Source of the DNA: an uncultured Ruminococcus sp.
GTDB lineage: Bacteria; Bacillota; Clostridia; Oscillospirales; Ruminococcaceae
Assembly (NCBI GenBank): GCA_946186215.1
Contig: CAMHMM010000168.1
Coordinates: forward strand, 1 to 5,004
DNA length: 5,004 nucleotides
Direction of reading: 5' to 3'
The notes below the pieces were generated by a model, which searched no databases, was not told the DNA's origin, and was given only the letters and a program-made list of their open reading frames with translations. Positions 1 through 3,950 of the stretch are shown piece by piece. How positions within the stretch are numbered: position 1 is the stretch's first letter; every line of letters begins with the position of its first letter. Made by a program: the position numbers and the translations under genes.

Positions 1-148
1 CTGCCGTGTTGAGCGCTACCGTAACGCCTGCAGTGGTCTCTGCGACAGTTGTCTCGCCGCCGTTTCCGCCGCTGCTGCCGCCGCATGATGTGAGTGCAGC
101 CGTCATGATAACAGCCGTGACACCGGCCATTGTTTTTCTGAAATTCAT
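1..148 (-). CDS. Lipoprotein, N-terminal fragment (possible solute-binding protein)
   Basis: The reading frame starts at ATG 148-146 and stays open to the window edge, giving 49 codons. It begins MNFRKTMAGVTAVIMTAALT followed by SCGGSSGGNGG. This is a type II signal peptide: a basic N-terminus, a short hydrophobic stretch, then an LTSC lipobox with the lipidated cysteine at residue 22. A Gly/Ser and then Thr/Glu-rich linker follows. An AGAGG ribosome site lies 7 nt upstream, and a near-consensus promoter (201-229) drives it. The mature protein should be anchored to the outer face of the membrane. This layout is common in ABC sugar- or peptide-binding lipoproteins of ruminococci, but the functional domain lies outside the window, so the role is not determined. 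It is divergent from the solute-binding gene at 499, with which it may share control. Confidence 0.8.
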   Translation of the reverse strand, partial: MNFRKTMAGVTAVIMTAALTSCGGSSGGNGGETTVAETTAGVTVALNTA

Positions 149-200
149 ATATTTTCCTCTACTTTCTTTCCCCGGGATCGGGCGTAAAATTCCTTTTTAA

Positions 201-229
201 ATTGTACCATTATTGAAAAACCTTGTCAA
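201..229 (-). promoter_or_regulatory. Sigma-A promoter for the minus-strand lipoprotein
   Basis: Read on the minus strand, TTGACA (229-224) is separated by 17 bp from TACAAT (206-201). A TG one base before the -10 makes it an extended -10 as well. Transcription should start near 194, leaving a leader of about 46 nt that includes the AGAGG ribosome site. Confidence 0.85.
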
Positions 230-277
230 CAACGGCCTTGACGAAAAAGGCTGTTTATTTTTATCGTATTTGCACAA

Positions 278-293
278 ATGTAATGGTTTACAT
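278..293. promoter_or_regulatory. Palindromic operator candidate, near-cre (CcpA/LacI family)
   Basis: ATGTAA-TGGT-TTACAT is a perfect 6-bp inverted repeat with a 4-bp centre. The core TGTAATGGTTTACA differs from the usual cre consensus (TGWAANCGNTNWCA) at one position, G for C in the centre. It lies between the divergent promoters, about 50 bp upstream of the minus-strand -35 and about 88 bp upstream of the plus-strand -35. A LacI-family or CcpA site acting mainly on the minus-strand gene is plausible. Confidence is limited because AT-rich spacers produce palindromes by chance. Confidence 0.45.
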
Positions 294-380
294 CCGCTGA
301 AACAGGCCATAAATGTGCATTCCTTGAACATATTATAAAAAATATGGCATGATAACGGCGTGATACTGTGTAAATTTTCA

Positions 381-409
381 TTGACAAAACCGCTTTAATG
401 TGTTAAAAT
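381..409 (+). promoter_or_regulatory. Sigma-A promoter for the solute-binding protein gene
   Basis: TTGACA (381-386), a 17-bp spacer and TAAAAT (404-409) match the sigma-A consensus at 11 of 12 positions. The start point should be near 416, giving an untranslated leader of about 80 nt. A promoter this strong suggests high expression unless the leader or an operator restrains it. Confidence 0.85.
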
Positions 410-427
410 AGCAGTGTAATACGACAT

Positions 428-476
428 CCGCCGTCAGCGGTGCCGTTCATAACAGGGGGATCATCCGGCGATCCCC
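428..476 (+). promoter_or_regulatory. Two hairpins in the 5' leader of the solute-binding gene
   Basis: The leader contains CCGC/GCGG (428-431 with 437-440, 5-nt loop) and a stronger perfect 7-bp stem, GGGGATC (456-462) with GATCCCC (470-476), 7-nt loop. The second stem ends 9 nt before the AAAAGGG ribosome-site region (482-488). It has no U-tract, so it is not an intrinsic terminator. It could protect the 5' end or tune ribosome access. I do not recognise a known riboswitch class here. Confidence 0.5.
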
Positions 477-498
477 GAAGTAAAAGGGATGGGTATAT

Positions 499-1344
499 AT
501 GAAGAAAAGCACAGCAAGAAAACTCACGGCCGCTTTCCTTACTGCGGCTCTCGCATTCTCCGCCACCGGCTGCGGCTCTCAGGGCGGTTCCGGAAACACT
601 CAGGAGACCACTGCCGCTGCAAGGCAGACATACACCAACCTGAGCCAGCTTGAAGGCAAGAGGATCGGTATGCAGCCCGGCACCAACATGGATCAGACCG
701 TGCTCACCAAGATATCCAAGGCTCAGTTCAAGAATTACAGCACCTACACCGACATGGTCGCCGCTCTCAGAAGCGATTCCATCGATGCATTCCCCGCAGA
801 CGAACCCGTTATCATGGAGTTTGTTGCATCAAACAGCGACCTTGCAATGATCAACGAATATCTCGAGACCTTCGATCTTGCATACGCATTCCCCAAGGAT
901 GAGGACGGCAAGAAGCTCTGCGACGAAATGAGCGCATATCTCGACGGCCTGAACAAGGACGGCACCTTAAAGAAACTTATGGAGAAATGGACAGGCGCTG
1001 ATGAGAGCGCAAAGAAGCTGGCTGACGGTCTCACCGATCTCCCCGCTACCAACGGAACGCTCAACATGGTCACCGAAGGCGACTACGAGCCCTTCAACTA
1101 CTTCAAGGACGGCGTTATCACAGGCTATGATATCGAGATCGCTGCCATGTTCTGCAAGGAAAAGGGCTATGCACTCAAGGTCAGCACCCTTGAATTCAGC
1201 AAGATCGTCGATGCAGTATCCAACGGCAGCTACGACTTCGCAGGTGCGGGCATCACCATCACCGATCAGCGTGCGGAAAAGGTATACTTCTCCTCACCCA
1301 ACTACTCCGGCGGCGTTACCATGTGCGTAATGGCTCCCCAGTAA
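499..1344 (+). CDS. Amino-acid-type ABC solute-binding lipoprotein with swapped lobe order
   Basis: This 281-aa protein has a lipoprotein signal ending ATGC, with lipidated Cys25, then a Gln/Thr-rich linker, so it should sit on the outer membrane face. Two SBP_bac_3 (PF00497) halves follow in reversed order. Residues 47-166 match what is normally the second lobe: LSQLEGKRIGMQPGT opening, DAFPAD with Asp101 at the usual ligand position, and a DGTLKKLMEKW end. Residues 184-278 match the normal first lobe: a PFNYFKDG opening, GYDIEIA, and GITITDQR with Arg258, the family's carboxylate-binding Arg. The family binds polar amino acids for an ABC importer, but no permease or ATPase gene follows and a strong terminator closes the unit. 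The ATG at 499 is supported by AAAAGGG upstream and the signal peptide. The ligand is unknown. It could work with an unlinked permease or serve as a sensor. Confidence 0.88.
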   Translation: MKKSTARKLTAAFLTAALAFSATGCGSQGGSGNTQETTAAARQTYTNLSQLEGKRIGMQPGTNMDQTVLTKISKAQFKNYSTYTDMVAALRSDSIDAFPADEPVIMEFVASNSDLAMINEYLETFDLAYAFPKDEDGKKLCDEMSAYLDGLNKDGTLKKLMEKWTGADESAKKLADGLTDLPATNGTLNMVTEGDYEPFNYFKDGVITGYDIEIAAMFCKEKGYALKVSTLEFSKIVDAVSNGSYDFAGAGITITDQRAEKVYFSSPNYSGGVTMCVMAPQ

Positions 1345-1400
1345 TCGCCTGTATGCTGGTCTGAAAGGGCAGCTTTGCGGCTCAGAACATAAAGTACAGG

Positions 1401-1434
1401 AAAGCTCCTCTCGTTTCGGCGAGGGGAGCTTTTT
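1401..1434 (+). terminator. Intrinsic terminator of the solute-binding gene
   Basis: A 13-bp stem, AAAGCTCCTCTCG (1401-1413) with CGAGGGGAGCTTT (1420-1432), contains one T:G wobble and a 6-nt TTTCGG loop. The T-run continues to 1434. It lies 57 nt past the stop codon and makes the upstream gene monocistronic. Confidence 0.93.
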
Positions 1435-1476
1435 GTAACGATTAAATATACAGCAATCAGACATTCTGACAGCATT

Positions 1477-1499
1477 ACAAAAACCGTTCGGATTTTTGT
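1477..1499. repeat. AT-rich inverted repeat upstream of the Abi promoter
   Basis: ACAAAAACC (1477-1485) can pair with GG-A-TTTTTGT (1490-1499) around a GTTC loop, with a single bulged A at 1492. On either strand it resembles a weak bidirectional terminator. As DNA it could be an operator just upstream of the Abi promoter. Its role is undecided. Confidence 0.5.
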
Positions 1500-1529
1500 T
1501 CAATATGACTATGGTTATTTGTTGCGAAA

Positions 1530-1540
1530 TATAATATAAT
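1530..1540 (+). promoter_or_regulatory. -10 region for the Abi transcript
   Basis: Two overlapping perfect TATAAT hexamers occur at 1530-1535 and 1535-1540. The -35 is poor: TGGTTA at 1512-1517 is 17 bp from the downstream hexamer, and ATGACT at 1505-1510 is 19 bp from the upstream one. Using the downstream -10, transcription would begin near 1547, directly before the leader hairpin. Confidence 0.55.
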
Positions 1541-1546
1541 GTATGT

Positions 1547-1600
1547 AACAGAGCCCGACACGCCTCTAAACTATGCGTACCATGTCGGGCCATTTAATTT
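1547..1600 (+). ncRNA. Candidate structured RNA / leader hairpin of the Abi gene
   Basis: The expected transcript opens AACAGA and then folds GCCCGACA (1553-1560) against TGTCGGGC (1583-1590), a perfect 8-bp GC-rich stem. The 22-nt loop can add CGC/GCG (1561-1563 with 1575-1577). The U-rich tract ATTTAATTTT (1591-1600, counting CATTTAATTT) follows, then the Abi ribosome site. This is the shape of a leaky terminator that could release a ~55-nt RNA while some transcripts read through into the toxin-like gene. Published work reports AbiF-type HEPN proteins paired with a conserved non-coding RNA that acts as antitoxin. I infer this RNA may be that partner. An ordinary attenuator or a protein-binding leader are alternatives. 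Confidence 0.45.
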
Positions 1601-1614
1601 TACGGAGAATTTCT

Positions 1615-2484
1615 ATGGCATTGAAACAACATCAGCCTCCCATGACCGTAGCTCAGCAAATAGAAAACCTGAAAGCGCTGAACTTAGTTATTCCTGACGA
1701 AAAATATGCCGAACTAACGCTTAACTCTATATCGTATTTTCGTCTGATCAAGGCGTATGGCCTGGGACTTAAAGCAAAAAACGCTTCTTTTGACGGTAAA
1801 ACAACTTTTGACGATATTGTTGCGCTATATAACTTTAATGAAAAGCTAAGGCAAATGCTTTTTATTTATATCGAACATATCGAAGTAACGCTTCGATGCA
1901 GGATCACCAACTATTTCTCATGTGCATATGGTGTATTAGGCTATGAGGATAGCAGTAACTTTGTCGACTCACAGCACCATGCAGATCTTATGCAAGAAAT
2001 TCAGGAAGAAATCAGCCGCAACAGCCGTGCACCTTTTGTGAAGAATTTCAGAACCAACTATTCAGGCGGAAAGCTCCCGTTTTATGCTTTAGTCGAACTC
2101 TTTAGCTTCGGTACACTTTCAAAATTCTATAAAAACATGAAACCCGCAGATAAAAAAGCTGTTGCACAACTGTATGGCATAGGATACACATATCTTGAGA
2201 GCTGGTTTGAGCATTTTGCATATGTAAGAAATATCTGTGCCCATTATGGCAGGCTTTATAATGTAAATCTTTCTAAAACACCTGCGCTTTACAAGCAATA
2301 CACTCATCAGGGAATTAGCAATCTGCGTATTATAGGCACATTGGTCTGCATGAAACATCTGTTTTGTGATTCTGAATGGGACAAGTTCCTGACAGCGTTA
2401 AAAGCGCTTATAACCGAATATCCACAGGTAAAGATCGAATGGATGGGTTTTCCTTCCGATTGGGAAAGCATTCTATCAAAATAA
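1615..2484 (+). CDS. Abi_2 (AbiD/AbiF-type) HEPN abortive-infection protein
   Basis: The 289-aa product carries the Abi_2 (PF07751, COG4823) pattern throughout. It has MTVAQQIENLKALNLVI near residue 10, SYFRLIKAYGL at 40-50, FNEKLRQMLFIYIEHIEVTLR at 74-94, and ELFSFGTLSKFYKN then YLESWFEHF before RNICAH at 205-210. R205 and H210 form the Rx4H signature of HEPN RNases, so the active site looks intact. Length is normal for the family. Known members abort phage infection or act as toxins, probably by cutting RNA. I start at ATG 1615 because GGAG (1604-1607) lies 7 nt before it. The in-frame ATGs at 1573 and 1582 fall inside the leader hairpin without a ribosome site. The gene is AT-rich (19 of 60 G/C in 1801-1860 against 34 of 60 in 901-960 of the preceding gene), suggesting acquisition by transfer. 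No signal peptide or membrane span is seen, so it should be cytoplasmic. Confidence 0.9.
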   Translation: MALKQHQPPMTVAQQIENLKALNLVIPDEKYAELTLNSISYFRLIKAYGLGLKAKNASFDGKTTFDDIVALYNFNEKLRQMLFIYIEHIEVTLRCRITNYFSCAYGVLGYEDSSNFVDSQHHADLMQEIQEEISRNSRAPFVKNFRTNYSGGKLPFYALVELFSFGTLSKFYKNMKPADKKAVAQLYGIGYTYLESWFEHFAYVRNICAHYGRLYNVNLSKTPALYKQYTHQGISNLRIIGTLVCMKHLFCDSEWDKFLTALKALITEYPQVKIEWMGFPSDWESILSK

Positions 2485-2499
2485 TGATCTTACACAACA

Positions 2500-2550
2500 G
2501 CCCGATGATTCCCCGCTATTCAAACGGAGACCATCGGGCGGTTTTATTTT
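2500..2550 (+). terminator. Terminator of the Abi gene, convergent with the HEAT gene
   Basis: GCCCGATG (2500-2507) pairs perfectly with CATCGGGC (2532-2539) around a 24-nt loop that can add CCG/CGG (2513-2515 with 2525-2527). GGTTTTATTTT follows on the plus strand. The U-tract touches the stop codon of the convergent HEAT gene. On the minus strand the stem is followed only by TGTTGTGT, so it would terminate less well in that direction. The stem closely copies the Abi leader hairpin. Confidence 0.75.
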
Positions 2551-3158
2551 CACTTTTCCGCACCGGCAGCCCTGAGGGCACCAAGGCAGTGTATCCTTAC
2601 CACGCGGTTTTCATCGGTCACGGAGATCTTACGGAGCAGATCCAGAAAAGGTTCGACATACTCAGGCCTGCGTTTACCGAGAACACGGAACATCTCGGGT
2701 GCCTCCATCCTGACCTTGTCATCATCATCGTGCAGGAGTTTTTCATATACAGACATATAGCCCTCATAGATATCGGGCGTATTGGTCGCAATGTTTTCCG
2801 ATGCCCAGATAAAGGCCAGTCTGACCTTTGCGGCTTCATCATCCGCAAAGCGGAAAAGCCCCTGCCAGTACTGTTCGATAACTTTAAAATCGCCCCGCCC
2901 GATCCTGCCAAGAGCGTTGACCGCCCGCTCCCGCAGCAGCGGTTCATCACTTTCACAGAAGGCTGCTATCTCCGGAACATCCGCCTGCACCTTCCCGGGA
3001 AAGGCAAGCCCCATCTCTCCGAGCAGCCACAGCGCCTTTGCCTGAATTTTTTGTGAGGGGCTGCCGAGCAATGAAGAAACATAGGGTATGCTTTCTTCCC
3101 AGCGCTCCTTTTGCTTTGTTAGCAATCCCAGTTCCCTATAAATCTCTGCTTCGTTCAT
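2550..3158 (-). CDS. HEAT-repeat protein
   Basis: This 202-aa, probably cytoplasmic protein consists of about five helix-pair repeats of the HEAT type, at roughly residues 22-50, 60-88, 94-122, 133-162 and 168-198. Examples are AKALWLLGEMG, ERAVNALGRIG and VRIHCLGALRAAG, with the usual small/hydrophobic spacing and a conserved Arg or Asp between helices. HEAT arrays are protein- or nucleic-acid-binding scaffolds. No catalytic residues are evident, so no function is assigned. Related arrays include DNA-repair (AlkC/AlkD-like) proteins and phycobilin lyase-like PBS repeats, but nothing here points to either. Its ATG overlaps the stop of the upstream GNAT gene (ATGA, 3158-3155). GAGGTGG about 10 nt upstream can serve as its ribosome site, so the two are probably translationally coupled. 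Confidence 0.82.
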   Translation of the reverse strand: MNEAEIYRELGLLTKQKERWEESIPYVSSLLGSPSQKIQAKALWLLGEMGLAFPGKVQADVPEIAAFCESDEPLLRERAVNALGRIGRGDFKVIEQYWQGLFRFADDEAAKVRLAFIWASENIATNTPDIYEGYMSVYEKLLHDDDDKVRMEAPEMFRVLGKRRPEYVEPFLDLLRKISVTDENRVVRIHCLGALRAAGAEK

Positions 3159-3613
3159 TCCTGTACCACCTCATTGCCACGGCCGACACGATAGTGGAGC
3201 TTCAGCCGCTGCGCCTCGTTTGCCGCAAAACCGAATTTCTCATAGAAGGGTATCTTGTCGGGCATGGCGCACAATTCAACGAATATCTGCGTCCCCGGGA
3301 TGCCGTGAGCTTCAACGAAGCCGAGCAGCTCGTCTATCATCATGCGGCCTATCCCCCTGCCCTGATACTCCGGGCGCACGATCACATCCTTGATGTAGTA
3401 GGTGAGCCCCATGTCGCCGATCATCCTCGCCATTGCCACGATCTCATCGCCGTCGTACACGGACACCCTGAAAACCGAATGCTCCATTGCAAGGGCGGTC
3501 TGCTCCAATGTGGGCGCACCGTTCCATACCGAGCTCCACAGGGAGATAAATTCCTCTGCGGTGAGCGCGTTATGCAGTATTTTCAGTTCGCTGTCGTCGT
3601 GATGCTTTGTCAT
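3155..3613 (-). CDS. GNAT-family N-acetyltransferase
   Basis: The 152-aa product is a single GNAT domain (PF00583/PF13508 type). Strand 4 and motif A are clear: YYIKDVIVRPEYQGRGIG at residues 72-89, with QGRGIG at 84-89 forming the acetyl-CoA pyrophosphate loop, then helix RMMIDELLGF. Motif B ends FYEKFGF at 123-129. It should transfer acetyl from acetyl-CoA to an amine, but the substrate cannot be told from sequence. I start at ATG 3613 because AGGAGG (3627-3622) lies exactly 8 nt upstream. A GTG at 3622 is part of that ribosome site and cannot be the start. The gene is first in a two-gene unit with the HEAT protein, which suggests the two work together or are at least co-expressed. Confidence 0.9.
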   Translation of the reverse strand: MTKHHDDSELKILHNALTAEEFISLWSSVWNGAPTLEQTALAMEHSVFRVSVYDGDEIVAMARMIGDMGLTYYIKDVIVRPEYQGRGIGRMMIDELLGFVEAHGIPGTQIFVELCAMPDKIPFYEKFGFAANEAQRLKLHYRVGRGNEVVQE

Positions 3614-3621
3614 TTCCGACA

Positions 3622-3627
3622 CCTCCT
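3622..3627 (-). promoter_or_regulatory. Ribosome binding site deciding the GNAT start
   Basis: A perfect AGGAGG on the minus strand lies 8 nt before ATG 3613-3611. It rules out the overlapping GTG at 3622-3620 as the initiation codon. Confidence 0.85.
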
Positions 3628-3699
3628 CATTAATGCTATAAAACAGGCTCCTCTGTTAAATTATTCAGTGTGGGATACAATCCCCCAATGAACAACAAG
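3628..3699 (-). other. Leader region upstream of the GNAT-HEAT unit
   Basis: No convincing sigma-A promoter is visible here on the minus strand. Two short inverted repeats occur: GGGAT (3672-3676) with ATCCC (3680-3684), and AACAG (3642-3646) with CTGTT (3653-3657). Each is only 5 bp and could be a regulator site or chance. The unit may be served by a promoter with a degenerate -35 or by read-through from the EF-G side. Confidence 0.35.
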
Positions 3700-3729
3700 A
3701 TGTCCCCCGCCTCTAAGACGGGGGGACAT
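3700..3729 (-). terminator. GC-rich hairpin, probable minus-strand terminator
   Basis: ATGTCCCCC (3700-3708) pairs with GGGGGACAT (3721-3729), a perfect 9-bp stem with a 12-nt loop. Read on the minus strand it is followed by CTTGTTGTTC, a moderately U-rich tail. It would end transcripts coming from the EF-G-like gene before the GNAT unit. The tail is weak, so a structural or regulatory hairpin remains possible. Confidence 0.5.
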
Positions 3730-3755
3730 ATACTGTGATTATTTCTCTATCTGAT

Positions 3756-3803
3756 GTTCCGGGCTTCAAATGATCGTTACCCACAAATGAGAGTGCGGGC
3801 AGC
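3756..3803. repeat. Diverged direct repeat, copy A
   Basis: This copy opens GTTCCGGGCTTCAAATGATC, continues CGTTACCC, and has ATGAGAGTGCGGG near its end. Copy B (3882-3930) shares GTTCCG, GC, AATGA, CGTT, CC, GAGAGT and CGGG in the same order and spacing. The copies are roughly 70% alike by eye. AATGATCG (3769-3776) is also inverted at 3849-3856 (CGATCATT), and GGGCAG (3797-3802) at 3840-3845 (CTGCCC), so copy A forms one arm of a folded element. Confidence 0.65.
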
Positions 3804-3804
3804 T

Positions 3805-3819
3805 GTCGGCCTTGCCGAC
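3805..3819. repeat. Hairpin 1: GTCGGC-CTT-GCCGAC
   Basis: A perfect 6-bp stem with a 3-nt loop. It shares its design with the hairpins at 3829-3843 and 3932-3946 although the stem sequences differ. It lies inside the larger fold closed by 3797-3802 and 3840-3845. Confidence 0.7.
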
Positions 3820-3828
3820 CGGGTGGGT

Positions 3829-3843
3829 GCAGGCTTTGCCTGC
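3829..3843. repeat. Hairpin 2: GCAGGC-TTT-GCCTGC
   Basis: A perfect 6-bp stem with a TTT loop. Its right arm overlaps the sequence that can instead pair with GGGCAG at 3797-3802, so local and long-range folds are mutually exclusive. Confidence 0.7.
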
Positions 3844-3881
3844 CCTTTCGATCATTCAACTCACTCTATGTGGAAATAAGA

Positions 3882-3930
3882 GTTCCGAGCCCCGAATGAG
3901 CGTTCCCTTTCAAAAGAGAGTACGGGTAAC
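3882..3930. repeat. Diverged direct repeat, copy B
   Basis: This copy opens GTTCCGAGCCCCGAATGAGC and ends AAGAGAGTACGGGTAAC. It matches copy A (3756-3803) about 126 bp away, with scattered substitutions and one small length difference. A GC hairpin follows each copy. No ORF or transposase is present, so this may be a short palindromic interspersed element. Confidence 0.65.
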
Positions 3931-3931
3931 A

Positions 3932-3946
3932 GCGGGCTTTGCCCGC
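3932..3946. repeat. Hairpin 3: GCGGGC-TTT-GCCCGC
   Basis: A perfect 6-bp stem with a TTT loop (AAA on the minus strand), ending 4 bp from the EF-G-like stop codon. It has no U-tract on either strand, so it is unlikely to terminate alone. It may protect the 3' end of that mRNA. Confidence 0.7.
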
Positions 3947-3950
3947 GACC

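Larger units (their letters stand above)
149..498. other. Divergent intergenic region
   Basis: These 350 bp have no convincing ORF. Apart from the two promoters, the near-cre palindrome and the leader hairpins listed separately, the region is AT-rich. It also contains a weak inverted repeat, CATATT (329-334) with AATATG (341-346), which could be an operator but is AT-only and may be chance. No tRNA or recognised riboswitch was seen. Confidence 0.6.

Noticed and set aside
6..200. Plus-strand ORF of 64 codons at the window start
   Set aside because: It is the antisense of a lipoprotein signal peptide and linker, with Pro/Val/Ala runs from the complementary codons.
1573..1614. Upstream in-frame ATGs (1573, 1582) as the Abi start
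   Set aside because: They lie within the leader hairpin and lack a ribosome site. ATG 1615 has GGAG at 7 nt and gives a family-like N-terminus.
2376..3056. Plus-strand ORF of 226 codons over the HEAT gene
   Set aside because: It lies antisense to a clear HEAT-repeat protein, begins inside the Abi gene, has no ribosome site and shows no recognisable domain.
3038..3691. Plus-strand ORF of 217 codons over the GNAT gene
   Set aside because: It is antisense to the GNAT gene, whose motif A and AGGAGG start are unambiguous. The plus-strand product has a His/Arg/Leu composition typical of a shadow frame.
1561..3716. Shared 9-mer CGCCTCTAA in the loops at 1561-1569 and 3708-3716
   Set aside because: Nine bases shared twice in 5 kb is weak evidence, and the surrounding stems are unrelated. 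It is probably coincidence.
3700..3946. CRISPR array from the hairpins and repeats after the EF-G-like gene
   Set aside because: There are only two diverged direct copies, spacers are irregular, the hairpins have different stems and there is no cas gene.
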